Of a stretch of DNA of 64,000 nucleotides, positions 23,401-35,937 are shown in pieces (within the stretch, counting starts at the first letter, position 1; every line of letters begins with the position of its first letter). The stretch is from Mactromeris polynyma. Taxonomy: Eukaryota > Mollusca > Bivalvia > Venerida > Mactridae. Made by a program: the position numbers and the translations under genes. The stretch lies in the NCBI GenBank assembly GCA_032209605.1, contig JASFXZ010000001.1, positions 12,728,256-12,792,255 of the forward strand, in the 5' to 3' direction. The notes under the pieces are model-generated. The model was not told the DNA's origin. It made no database searches and saw nothing but the letters and a program-made list of their open reading frames with translations.

Positions 23401-26400
23401 AACATAAACATTGCAGCTCAGTTTGCATACATTAATATTGTAGATCAGCTTCCAACATAAACATTGCAGCTGAGTTTGCATACATTAATATTGTAGATCA
23501 GTTTCCAACATAAACATTGCAGCTCAGTTTGCATACATTAATATTGTAGCTTCCAACATAAACATTGCAGCTGAGTTTGCATACATTTATATTGTAGATC
23601 AGCTTCCAACATAAACATTGCAGCTCAGTTTGCATACATTAATATTGTAGATCAGTTTCCAACATAAACATTGCAGCTCAGTTTGCATACATTAATATTG
23701 TAGCTTCCAACATAAACATTGCAGCTCAGTTTGCATACATTTATATTGTAGATCAGCTTCCAACATAAACATTGCAGCTCAGTTTGCATACATTAATATT
23801 GTAGATCAGCTTCCAACATAAACATTGCAGCTCAGTTTGCATAAATTAATATTGTAGATCAGTTTCCAACATAAACATTGCAGCTCAGTTTGCATACATT
23901 AATATTGTAGCTTCCAACATAAACATTGCAGCTCAGTTTGCATACATTAATATTGTAGATCAGTTTCCAACATAAACATTGCATCTCAGTTTGCATAAAT
24001 TAATATTGTAGATCAGCTTCCAACATAAACATTGCAGCTCAGTTTGCATACATTAATATTGTAGATCAGTTTCCAACATATACATTGCAGCTCAGTTTGC
24101 TTACATTAATATTGTAGATCAGCTTCCAACATAAACATTGCAGCTCAGTTTGCATACATTAATATTGTAGATCAGTTTCCAACATAAACATTGCAGCTCA
24201 GTTTGCATACATTAATATTGTAGCTTCCAACACAAACATTGCAGCTGAGTTTGCTTACATTAATATTGTAGCTTCCAACATAAACATTGCAGCTGAGTTT
24301 GCATACATTAATATTGTAGATCAGTTTCCAACATAAACATTGCAGCTGAGTTTGCATACATTAATATTGTAGATCAGCTTCCAACATAAACATTGCAGCT
24401 CAGTTTGCTTACATTAATATTGTAGATCAGCTTCCAACATAAACATTGCAGCTCAGTTTGCATACATTTATATTGTAGATCAGCTTCCAACATAAACATT
24501 GCAGCTCAGTTTGCTTACATTAATATTGTAGATCAGCTTCCAACATAAACATTGCAGCTCAGTTTGCATACATTAATATTGTAGATCAGTTTCCAACATA
24601 AACATTGCAGCTCAGTTTGCTTACATTAATATTGTAGATCAGCTTCCAACATAAACATTGCAGCTCAGTTTGCTTACATTAATATTGTAGATCAGCTTCC
24701 AACATAAACATTGCAGCTCAGTTTGCATACATTTATATTGTAGATCAGCTTCCAACATAAACATTGCAGCTCAGTTTGCTTACATTAATATTGTAGATCA
24801 GCTTCCAACATAAACATTGCAGCTCAGTTTGCATACATTAATATTGTAGATCAGTTTCCAACATAAACATTGCAGCTCAGTTTGCATACATTAATATTGT
24901 AAAACAGCTTCCAACATAAACATTGCAGCTCAGTTTGCATACATTAATATTGTAGATCAGTTTCCAACATAAACATTGCAGCTCAGTTTGCATACATTAA
25001 TATTGTAGATCAGCTTCCAACATAAACATTGCAGCTGAGTTTGCATACATTAATATTGTAGATCAGTTTCCAACATAAACATTGCAGCTCAGTTTGCATA
25101 CATATATATTGTAGATCAGTTTCCAACATAAACATTGCAGCTCAGTTTGCATACATTTATATTGTAGATCAGTTTCCAACATAAACATTGCAGCTCAGTT
25201 TGCATATATTAATATTGTAGCTTCCAACATAAACATTGCAGCTCAGTTTGCATACATTAATATTGTAGATCAGTTTCCAACATAAACATTGCAGCTCAGT
25301 TTGCATACATTAATATTGTAGATCAGTTTCCAACATAAACATTGCAGCTCAGTTTGCATACATTAATATTGTAGATCAGTTTCCAACATAAACATTGCAG
25401 CTCAGTTTGCATACATTAATATTGTAGCTTCCAACATAAACATTGCAGCTCAGTTTGCATACATTTATATTGTAGATCAGCTTCCAACATAAACATTGCA
25501 GCTCAGTTTGCATACATTAATATTGTAGATCAGCTTCCAACATAAACATTGCAGCTCAGTTTGCATACATTAATATTGTAGATCAGTTTCCAACATAAAC
25601 ATTGCAGCTCAGTTTGCTTACATTAATATTGTAGATCAGTTTCCAACATAAACATTGCAGCTCAGTTTGCATACATTAATATTGTAGATCAGCTTCCAAC
25701 ATAAACATTGCAGCTCAGTTTGCATACATTAATATTGTAGATCAGTTTCCAACATAAACATTGCAGCTGAGTTTGCTTACATTAATATTGTAGATCAGCT
25801 TCCAACATAAACATTGCAGCTCAGTTTGCATACATTAATATTGTAGATCAGTTTCCAACATAAACATTGCAGCTCAGTTTGCATACATTAATATTGTAGC
25901 TTCCAACATAAACATTGCAGCTGAGTTTGCTTACATTAATATTGTAGCTTCCAACATAAACATTGCAGCTCAGTTTGCATACATTAATATTGTAGATCAG
26001 TTTCCAACATAAACATTGCAGCTGAGTTTGCATACATTAATATTGTAGATCAGCTTCCAACATAAACATTGCAGCTCAGTTTGCTTACATTAATATTGTA
26101 GATCAGCTTCCAACATAAACATTGCAGCTCAGTTTGCATACATTTATATTGTAGATCAGCTTCCAACATAAACATTGCAGCTCAGTTTGCTTACATTAAT
26201 ATTGTAGATCAGCTTCCAACATAAACATTGCAGCTCAGTTTGCATACATTTATATTGTAGATCAGCTTCCAACATAAACATTGCAGCTCAGTTTGCATAC
26301 ATTAATATTGTAGATCAGTTTCCAACATAAACATTGCAGCTCAGTTTGCATACATTTATATTGTAGATCAGTTTCCAACATAAACATTGCAGCTCAGTTT

Positions 26401-27094
26401 GCATATATTAATATTGTAGCTTCCAACATAAACATTGCAGCTCAGTTTGCATACATTAATATTGTAGATCAGTTTCCAACATAAACATTGCAGCTCAGTT
26501 TGCATACATTAATATTGTAGATCAGTTTCCAACATAAACATTGCAGCTCAGTTTGCATACATTAATATTGTAGCTTCCAACATAAACATTGCAGCTCAGT
26601 TTGCATACATTTATATTGTAGATCAGCTTCCAACATAAACATTGCAGCTCAGTTTGCATACATTAATATTGTAGATCAGCTTCCAACATAAACATTGCAG
26701 CTCAGTTTGCATACATTTATATTGTAGATCAGCTTCCAACATAAACATTGCAGCTCAGTTTGCATACATTAATATTGTAAATCAGCTTCCAACATAAACA
26801 TTGCAGCTCAGTTTGCATACATTAATATTGTAGCTTCCAACATAAACATTGCAGCTCAGTTTGCATACATTTATATTGTAGATCAGCTTCCAACATAAAC
26901 ATTGCAGCTGAGTTTGCATACATTAATATTGTAGATCAACTTCCAACATAAACATTGCAGCTGAGTTTGCATACATTAATATTGTAGATCAGCTTCCAAC
27001 ATAAACATTGCAGCTGAGTTTGCATACATTAATATTGTAGATCAACTTCCAACACAAACATTGCAGCTGAGTTTGCATACATTAATATTGTAGC
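20453..27094. repeat. 53-bp satellite array (~6.6 kb) with higher-order periods
   Basis: The unit is TTCCAACATAAACATTGCAG / CTCAGTTTGCATACATTAAT / ATTGTAGATCAGC (53 bp). A shorter variant lacks GATCAG. I estimate about 125-130 units, all head-to-tail, differing at few positions (CTCAG/CTGAG, GCATAC/GCTTAC, TTAATA/TTTATA). Rare markers repeat at fixed distances: ACAATGCAGC at 21641 and 22989, and GTAAAACAG at 21986 and 23334 (both 1348 bp). A second block repeats at 1676 bp (24172 versus 25848). Spacers are absent, so this is not a CRISPR-like array. Minus-strand ORFs of 61 codons inside are incidental. Confidence 0.97.
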
Positions 27095-27189
27095 CATTAT
27101 AAACGTAAGTATTTCGCATTGATTGTGAAACAATTTATTACAACTTATATTTATTGACTGCTTCGTGGGTAATTAACCTAACATAGAAA

Positions 27190-27275
27190 TTGAGAAAACT
27201 AAATTCGAACTCACAACCTCCAAATCAGGAGACAGGTGCACAACCCTTTAACCTCTGTGCCACCTTAAGACAGTA
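27190..27275 (-). mobile_element. tRNA-derived SINE head
   Basis: On the minus strand there is an A box TGGCACAGAGGTTA (27263-27250) and a B box GAGTTCGAATTT (27212-27201). No closing acceptor stem is seen, so this is a SINE or tRNA relic. Confidence 0.55.
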
Positions 27276-28490
27276 GCTCTGACTATGAGCCTGGATAAAG
27301 GAGTTAAATTTGCCTTGAAAAGTCTTTAATAGAACAATTATATATTACTCTATCAGTATATGTCAATAGCAGTATAATAAATAATAGAGTGATCACAGCA
27401 ATGCAGCATTAAACACATTACACCCAGATTCTTCAATGACTGAGCAACACAAAACATTGTTGTTAACAAATTATACAGTACAAATTCTCTTTGAAACAAA
27501 CACAAGTTCTCTTGAAATTATTGTTAGACACAGGAACAAAACGAGGCATTGTTATTTGCATTTTATATTGGGGGATCAAGACACATTGTTCCCCAACTTA
27601 AAACTGTCACAATTCATTGTGTGCCAAATGAGTCAAACAAATCGCCATTAGCATATGGAAATCAGAAAAACGATGACTAAAAGCCATTTTCTTTTCCAAC
27701 GTTTCAATTTCCCCAGAAATCTTTCTTAGGATTGTTTCCAATTAAGAGACAAAAGACAAATGTGTCACGAGAGAATTTCATCCAAATCTAAATTTTCTCC
27801 ACTGAATTTATTTGCAAGAAGCTTGAGAAAATTAGTCTGATAACTTCTGTGTTTAAAGTGGAACACAATGATGTTTTACATAGTTTTAGAGTTGCAGGCA
27901 CTGTATTCCTCACTTAATTATTTTCTTTTATTTTAACTGTTAATTGAGACAATATTAATAGAGTTGTCGAAATGGACATTTTTAGAAGATTTTTCTTTTT
28001 CGAGTTCAATGCGGTACGATTCAACTCAATATCTTAATATTTCGAGAGTTGTCAATGGAATGATTTTGACATGTCTTGGATAAGTCATACGCCATGACTG
28101 TACATATGTCTTCATTCAAACCATAATTTATTTCTTGGGCAGACAAATTTATTCAGCGATAGGTTTAAGCCAATGAAATCTAAAATTATAAATATTGAAG
28201 CAAATTTTGTACAGCTGAACTGTGTTAGTAAACCGTATGCTTTGTTACAATGGACTGAAGAGTACTAAAAGCCAGCTTAATAAGGCTGCCCTAAAAAATA
28301 GTATTAAAGATTAATCCCAAATTTCCCTTCCAAGACATGTCATTCAACTTCACAGCAATTTTCCACATAAATTACCTATTTCTCAATCTAGAGTTTGCTT
28401 TAATTCATTATAACCAAAGTTCACTGAAAAATAGACCTGTCAGAATTGCTGGTACTATTAGACTTAATAAAAACTAAGTTTAAAACTGGG
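27276..28490. other. Unique sequence, no gene recognised
   Basis: A 71-codon ORF at 27436-27651 has no recognisable similarity. Nothing else supported. Confidence 0.4.
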
Positions 28491-28494
28491 AAAG

Positions 28495-28740
28495 TCTGTG
28501 GCAAAGTGGTTATTGCCACCAACTTCAAAATCACATGCCCATCACCACTGCAGGTTTGATTCCCACAAGGAATGTACACTTTGTACATGAGGAAGCTTCC
28601 ATGAGCTGGCTCATGGAATGTCGGTGGTTCTACCCAAGTGTCCACCTATGCAAAAAATCATGCTTGAAGGGGCACCTCAGCGATTTTTTTTGCAGTTTTG
28701 TGAATATCCCGGTCCCAACTAAAAAAAGACAGAGTCAGTG
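28495..28740 (+). mobile_element. Degenerate tRNA-derived SINE
   Basis: A box TGGCAAAGTGGTTAT (from 28499) and B box CAGGTTTGATTCCC (28551-28564) have tRNA-like spacing. A body of about 170 bp follows, ending in AAAAAAAGACAGAGTCAGTG. Confidence 0.55.
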
Positions 28741-29098
28741 AGTGAGTTTAAATTGGGAAAAAACTTTTTACCCCAAATTGGGAATTTTCAGTAACATCTA
28801 CTTTTTACTACAATTTACTTTCACTGTTTTACTTGTTAACATAACACAAGCCTGAATTCAATCAAAATTTATTTGAGCACAAAATTGCTTCGAAATCATC
28901 AACAACTTGGCATTACCATCAGAAATATTGGCTAGAACATTGCTTGCAGACATAAACCTATATGTTGCAAGGCCTTTGCAGTGTTGTGTCGATGACTTCT
29001 TCAGCTTTTTGGTATAATATTTGCTGTTATGACTCACATGACAAAAACAGCAAAAGATAAAAAATAAATTACATAAAGATCACGAAAATATATTACAA
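28741..29098. other. Unique sequence, no gene recognised
   Basis: Nothing supported. Confidence 0.35.
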
Positions 29099-29373
29099 CT
29101 AGAAATGTGTCCATAGAACACAGATGCCCCCACTTCCAGCCTTTGTCACAAAAGCAAAGGTTATTATTCTGCTCATAGTTGGTGAATGTGCACCGCCAAA
29201 CATGAAACCCCAGGTGCACAACTACACAGGCTGGTGAACATTCCCGTAAAGTTTTATCACTCTGGCTCATATACTTTTGGAGATATGCCCGACACAAGAG
29301 TTTGTGATGGAAGGAAGGAGAGACGGGCAAGGGCAAATCTAAATGCCCCCTCCCCTTTCGGAGTCGGGGCATA
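29099..29373 (-). mobile_element. HINE-like non-autonomous Helentron, ~275 bp
   Basis: Read on the minus strand, the element begins TATGCCCCGACTCC (29373) and ends ...ACACATTTCTAG (29099), followed by T. Just before the terminus lies a hairpin (5-bp stem: TGTGT 29106-29110 and ACACA 29118-29122). A GATGCCCCCA sub-terminal block is inverted relative to the start. A CTRR-type 3' end with a preceding hairpin and sub-terminal inverted repeats is the Helentron/HINE pattern. A related, 3'-truncated copy is at 31600-31935. No protein is encoded. Confidence 0.6.
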
Positions 29374-30734
29374 AAAATCATGGTACGCTTGATTGGAAAT
29401 GTATTTTGCGCTCTTTTACCTAATTGTTTAATCAATTATTTTGTCAGCAATATGTTACTCGAACATTTGTTTTATGTTGAACTTAGTCTTGATCATTTTG
29501 GGTATTATTTTGTTAGAAATTGGGAAAAAATTATCACTTTTTCATTAGGAATGGGTCAGTTTACCTGTACCAAACATATAAGGGAAAAAATCGCTGCACC
29601 TAGTGGTCATTCTCCACCAAAATAGCTGGAAAAGTCCCTACATGACCCTGGCTGTGTATGGGACGTAAAGTGTTATTATAAAAAAGTTTTATTAAAATAC
29701 AACTGTTATGTGAGCTGGAGATCTGGGCACTTCTTTGAGCAAATATGGTAACTAGAGAAAGTTTATATATTCCAAGACAATAATTTTATGACAAATAAAC
29801 AATCAGTTCAGGTAATCCAGATCTAAATCAAAATTCAAAGCAGTTTGTATATTTGCATATTTCTGACACTGAAATGAAGATTTTGAATGTCACTGTCAGA
29901 AAGATATTAGATTCTGTCAATTTGAAAAAAGACAGACATTAAATATCTGAAACAGAGTCTTTAGTAAGATTTATTATTTTAGTCCATATCTTCACATCTG
30001 ATTGCTCCAGTGTCTTTTTCTGGTTTCAAAGCATACAAATGAAAGAACTGAAAGCACAGAAACAAGGAGTGACAAAGAGAGGGCATTTTTTGGACTGAAT
30101 TTGCCATCCTTAAAACTGTTTGCTTTTATATAACCCAACATGATGAGTAGGTATAGGTATAATTAATTGTTATAGGTCACTTTATATGGTCATTCAACTC
30201 TTAATACCCAACCCCAACCCCATAATCACAAGGATTAACAAGAGTAACAAGGGTTATGCCGAATGAACGGATTACCTTAGGGGCAGGTTCATAGTACCAT
30301 GCACACAAAGCAGAATTTATGTCATATATTTTGAATCATTCAAAGGAATTTTTCACTTAAATTTAATTTAGTTCAATTTATTAATACTTACATTTGCCAA
30401 TTACAAATCTACAGTTATAAAATAATAAGTTTGTGGTGCTTTACAAAATCTGAGTATCCATAAAGATTTGTCACCATGGATACAAATACAATAACGGACA
30501 ATAAAAACACGGCTCTAAAATGTACTATATGTCAAATATGTCTACAAACACTCAGAGCACCCATGAGAATACCACACATATACAGCACAGTGACAATACT
30601 GTAACCGTTTTATATTTTGTATTAAAATAAAGTTATGATACATAGAATATCAGTAACATGAACTTTTCTTTGAAAGATGTCCACACCAGCATGTTGGCAA
30701 GACAAAATAATAATGTAAAGAACACTGTCTAATA
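29374..30734. other. Unique AT-rich sequence, no gene recognised
   Basis: No domain-bearing ORF; no structured repeat seen. Confidence 0.4.
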
Positions 30735-30895
30735 CAGTAAAACCTCACCTAACGACCACCTCAATAATAAGACATCAATTTTCAAGTCAATGCTCACTTA
30801 TGAGCTCTTAATTCAACCTCAATATTAGGACCACCTCAAAAAGGAGACCATCTTCAAGAGTCCCAAAGGTGGTCTTATTATGGAGGTGTTACTCT
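30735..30895. mobile_element. Small MITE with CAGTAAAACCTC end
   Basis: It starts CAGTAAAACCTCACCTAACG after TA and ends in a degenerate inverted form (GGAGGTGTTACT). Its interior matches the 9356-9507 element in reverse orientation (GGTGGTCTTATTATGGAGG versus CCTCAATAATGCGACC). Confidence 0.5.
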
Positions 30896-30998
30896 TCATG
30901 GCCTGTAGGATGTTGACAATGTTTATAACGATTAACTTTGACAGTAAACAAGTTTCTAATCATGTCACCACATAATCAACCTGTCTTTACCTAAGCAT

Positions 30999-31460
30999 AA
31001 GCCTCAGTCACAATGAAACCCACAATAATTTTGTCATATGAAATATACATTTTTCTGTTGTGGTTAAATTTCATAGGACATGAACAATGTTGTGGAAGTG
31101 GTCAAATGAAATTAAAGATGCTTTCGTGACAGATACAGATAGAGAAGGCAGAAAAGTTTGTGCTTATGTGGCAGGTCTGTCGTACGACAGTCACAGGACT
31201 TTTAACATGTCATTTGTCATATGAAAGTCGTAGGATTGTCGTACGATATTCACACAACACCAGTAAAACAAAAAGTTGATGAATCTGTTGTGGCATAAAA
31301 TAGGGTTGTCCGAATTTCAAGCCACGACAGATTCTTCATTGCAAGACACCCATTTTTTCCTACGACTGTCATACAAGATCGCAAGACAAGCCTCGAAATC
31401 TCCCAAATTTTCATTGTGAACCTGCATATTCTCGTCGTGGTTCCATTGTGACCTAGGCTT
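30999..31460. mobile_element. Foldback-like MITE, 462 bp
   Basis: The ends AAGCCTCAGTCACAATGAAA (30999-31018) and TTCCATTGTGACCTAGGCTT (31441-31460) are inverted copies with 3 mismatches in 20. The interior also contains inverted words around GTCGTACGACAGTCAC (about 31180-31195) and CCTACGACTGTCATAC. I found no clear duplication at the flanks. Confidence 0.6.
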
Positions 31461-31599
31461 CACTGAGAAATGTTTCCTACTTAGTTTATGGTAAAATTTT
31501 ACCAGACCAAATGAATACTTACATATCAGTCAGTTCAAGGCACTCGTTTGGCCATTTTTGGAGCTGTTAATGGGTACCATTCCCCTACTAAAATTCTGT

Positions 31600-31935
31600 G
31601 TAATGTTTCCCCTGTTTCCAGCCTTTGTCACAAAAGCAAATGCTATTATTAAGCTCATAGTTTGTGAATGTGTATCAAAATTACCAAGTAAACAACTTTA
31701 CAGATTATGGTGATAAGTAAAGGGCCATACCTTTGCACTTACTGGGCACAGCCAAACATGAACCCTCAGGTTCACAACTGCCTAGGCTGGTGAACATTCC
31801 TGTAATGTTTTATGACTCTGGTTCCTATTCTTTTGGAGATATGCGCAACACAAGATGTTGTTTGTGGTGGACGGAAAGACGGATAGGGGCAGATCTATTT
31901 CCCCCCTCCCCCTTTCAGAGTCAAGACATATAATA
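31600..31935 (-). mobile_element. Truncated HINE-like repeat related to 29099-29373
   Basis: It shares CCAGCCTTTGTCACAAAAGC, GGCTGGTGAACATTCC and TTTTGGAGATATGCGC blocks with the 29.1-kb element. It lacks the 3' hairpin end and carries about 70 extra bases near 31675-31745. Confidence 0.55.
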
Positions 31936-34900
31936 CATTATGTAAAACAATGTGATAATGTAAGTATGGTTCAAAACTCCCTAGTTTTATCTCAAGAGAT
32001 GCAAATTTCCCCCATGTGCAGGGTCCCCAAAGACTGCCTGGTGCCCTGTAGTCAGACATAAATGTATTTGGCAAACCCCGAGAGCTTTATACGTTTCTAT
32101 CAAGTGGAATGGCATAGTTGGTAGAGGCAAAATTAATCCTGATGACTGCTTTCACAGAGACAGATCTATATGACCTCAATGTATTAACAAGATACTCAGA
32201 TTGCATGTATGCAGTAGAGCAAGATTACTATGGTTATAAAAGCCATATGTCCAATAGAATCAGTCTTACTGTGATATTACAAACAGAAGTTTCTCTTATA
32301 AAGCAATAAACCTTACCTCCAACGTAAAAGACGAAACTTTATATCAAAATCCACATGAAAATAACAAATAATCATGGCAAACTTTGAAGAATAGCAGACA
32401 TTGATTTTACCATGGCAACAATTGGGATGTAGTCATATTTAAAGTCATTAAATCTCAAAGAGTTTAATCAAGTTTCTCCTTTCCACATAAATTTCAGTCA
32501 AGAATACAATACATGAATGCTAATGTCAATTGTATCATCTTTTCATTAAATACAAAGAAACAACAGAAAACATTTTGAAAATAACAAATCATTAACTGAT
32601 GTTTATTACGAGGCATGCATCATGCACGGTATCTAATGATTCATGTTTAATGAACATTTAATTGACTTTTGATCGATTTACATGTACGAAATTATTCATT
32701 TGCTTGTAGTTTTAATTGAGGGAAAATATAAATTAGCATACACTGAATTTGTTACTTATACTTGTGATTATAAGTTCTGAAATTTGTTTTCTTGTTAGAA
32801 CAGGCCACATCAAATGGATTATTAGATTTCAAGATTATTTAAACAAAAGGGCTATAATGTCTCTCCATCAGTCATCTTAGTGAAAGCCCACCTCTGACTT
32901 AGGCGAGTTAAAAGCTTGAAGTGTGTGAACGAAAAAACATTTCCCTATTATTTTAAATATTTGATATGCAATCCATACCAACTTAAAGCCATGCATACAC
33001 TTTATATAGTTTTATGTTGATCAAGCCATCCTGAAACAATTGGTCCTTTGGCATTGCTCACAACCTACTCCTGAAAAACGTTCCCCAATCTTTTTTTTAA
33101 AATGTTTAGCTGCCTATTAATAGTTGAAACTGGAACGACCATAAAAAGTAATATATAATTAATTACCTACATACCATCCCACCGGATTTTGCTGGGAAGG
33201 GTTATGCCAAACAAATATTTTATTAGGATCTTTCGATGGTCTAACCATCAATAAATTTTATTTTAATATCCAAATGTTCGATTTACATGCACATAACATG
33301 TTCGTAGTACTGCTTGTCAGCACTTTCTCAGACACTGTTAATGTACTGACTTTCTACATCAATGACACAACAGTGATACACTGGCATTCACAAATGAGAA
33401 CTTCCCTTAAGATACAGATAATTGAAAAGGGCGGAGGCACATTCAGAGAGGGGACACAAAAACATTACTGAGATCACAATGACATGACCACTTAATAGCA
33501 CCGTATTATCAACAAACTTAAAACCATGAATCTGGAACAAAACACTTCAATCTGAAGATGCAAAATAAATCAAAGGACTAAAAGTCCTAACATCGCGCAA
33601 TGATATTACTGGAAGATAAATGTTATAAGGAACATATGTTTAACGAGGTGAATAGCAAGGAATATTCTAATATAATCGGATCAATTTGTAATGCACATGA
33701 AATAAATTATTTCTGTCAAATGAGTACATACCAATACCTACATCAGGAGTTCTTGCATCGTGATGCATCAATCAATTGTCTCATCTCTATTATAGTTACA
33801 TAGTCATCTAGTGACCTGGTACAGTTTGATATATGGTCAGTAGATATCCTATCTGGTGTGGCGATGCTGAGTCAGGTATGAAATTATTTCAACAGGTATC
33901 ATTCCATGCCAGGTCATTAGATGACAAATGTATTGAATTTACTTTACCACATGATGCCGATGTTTGTTTATCAATACACACAAAGTAGACAACCCCAAAA
34001 CATAGAAAATACCATCTTACATATTGGATGACTGTGCTGTTAGAGTCACAAGTTGGATCAACTTGATATAACCACCTCTATATACAGACCATAACATTAC
34101 ATGATGTTTTTACAGCATTTTACTAATCTGATGTGTTTCAGATCATCAGTCTGGTCTTTGATGATTTTCAGAAAAATCATTGCTCTAAAACTTACCATGA
34201 ATTATAGGAAGTTGTGATTGTAAACAACGCAGTTTGGCTCAGTACGTGGTACAGCCACAGCCAGAACAATTTGTACAAATGAACCAGTTATGCGAACATC
34301 ATCTCACACTCTTGAGATTTTATTTAAATAGCCACATATAATTAGGGGAACGACGATACAGCAAATATCGACGAGACGACGAGAGCAAACAATATCCTCT
34401 TAGTAGCACGTTTTCCATGTTTATAAGAAATCCGGTATGATTGTCCGTTTATGTATTCCTGTTTCCATTTGATATCGCCACTCATTGCAGTTTAATAGAG
34501 AGAATTGCATCTCATGCGTGCTCAGCAGACATTTTTATATCTAGTGAGACCCCTGAACACTACGTAGACTTCAATCGCAACACCTCGGCAATATTCGTAC
34601 CATTCGGAAATACTACACAGACATGACATGTTTTTAAAACATACCATATATATTAATAGTAATAACAAATATTATTTAACATGGGGGTATAGAATATGCT
34701 ACAGTATTCTAGCGGTAAAATAATGGACAGAATTTGATTACGAAATATTGTTCCAACTGGTGTGTTGAGCGCTTCTAGGTACAAGGTATTTCCTTCAGTG
34801 TCTATAAATAGCGATTTCGTAATTTCCATGAGCAGACAATTTTAATGAATGAAAGAGGCAGTTTTTATGAATGAATCGACGATAGTAACTGCTAGGTGGC

Positions 34901-34995
34901 AATGAAAAAGTTCATTCGGTTACTAGCACGATTGTAATATATCGCACTGCAAAGCATCATCAGAATCATAAAAATCAGTATGCACGTTGGTTACC
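31936..34995. other. Unique AT-rich sequence, no gene recognised
   Basis: Short ORFs of 61-67 codons show no recognisable domain. No structured repeats seen. Confidence 0.4.
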
Positions 34996-34999
34996 TCAA

Positions 35000-35065
35000 T
35001 AGTGCATTTGGTAGTGACCACTTTGAGTCCAAAAGCCAAGGTCAAGGGTTCTATCCCTGAACAGG
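35000..35065 (+). mobile_element. Degenerate tRNA-like SINE head
   Basis: A weak A box (TTTGGTAGTGAC, from about 35007) and a B box AGGGTTCTATCCCT (35045-35058) are the only evidence. Confidence 0.4.
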
Positions 35066-35937
35066 TCAAAAATGTAACTAGGCACTCAATATATATCCAA
35101 AGGGCAACAAGAACCAGAAGATAAATAAGCCAAGATAAGTCTTGTTTGTCACACAAGAGCTTTGTAGCTCATGTTACTTGTTGATCATATGCGATGTTCA
35201 AGAAAACCTCCTAAAAGAGAAGGAATAAGTTGCTACAGGGAACGCCACATACATCAGACAGTTCCTCCCCACACAGACCTCTGGGAAAACAACAATCTAT
35301 AAAACATTAGGCACTTGATGAGGTTAAAGGGTACATTTGTTAGGTAACAGAGGTGCAAGGAACAGCCTGGCAAACCATAAGGAATAACTTGGAGAATTAA
35401 CTTTTATCTCACCTTATAAATACAGAATGCTATATTTTAATTATTAAATATATTTCAATAATCAGGAAACATTGATCTGGTGGTATGTTGTAGTTCCAAT
35501 TTCAAGCAGCGGCTATTTAACGATGTTATAGATTGATAATTTACCAAATATTACAAGGCACACCAAATGAGGTACACAGCAAACAAGATTATTCTCAGCG
35601 TGTTTCCAGGGCACTTGACAGCTTTTGGGTCTAATGCCAATGCCCGTTGATGGTGAACTGTACATGTTTTAATGACAAAACGGAGAATTTGGAAGCCAAA
35701 CTTATATCATTAAATTTTCACTTTTAGCTTTTAGTAGTAAGGATTCTTCTAGTTATTTATTTTCACTTGAATAATCAAATAATAACCTACTATCTGATAT
35801 TTTATAAATTATAATGTTGTTAAGAGCTCAGCCTTTTCCAAATAAAAAAGTAGTTTGTTACAGTATCGAATCAGTAACAAATCTGTCTCCACTACATTTG
35901 TGGAGAGTTACAACATCAGTTTTGATTGTGTCAAAAG
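35066..35937. other. Unique sequence before the 44-bp satellite
   Basis: Nothing supported. Confidence 0.35.

Noticed and set aside
20453..27094. CRISPR-like array
   Set aside because: Units are contiguous with no variable spacers, and the setting is an animal genome; it is a satellite.
29034..29435. 133-codon minus-strand ORF as a host gene
   Set aside because: It runs through a HINE-like repeat in unique flanks and has no recognisable domain.
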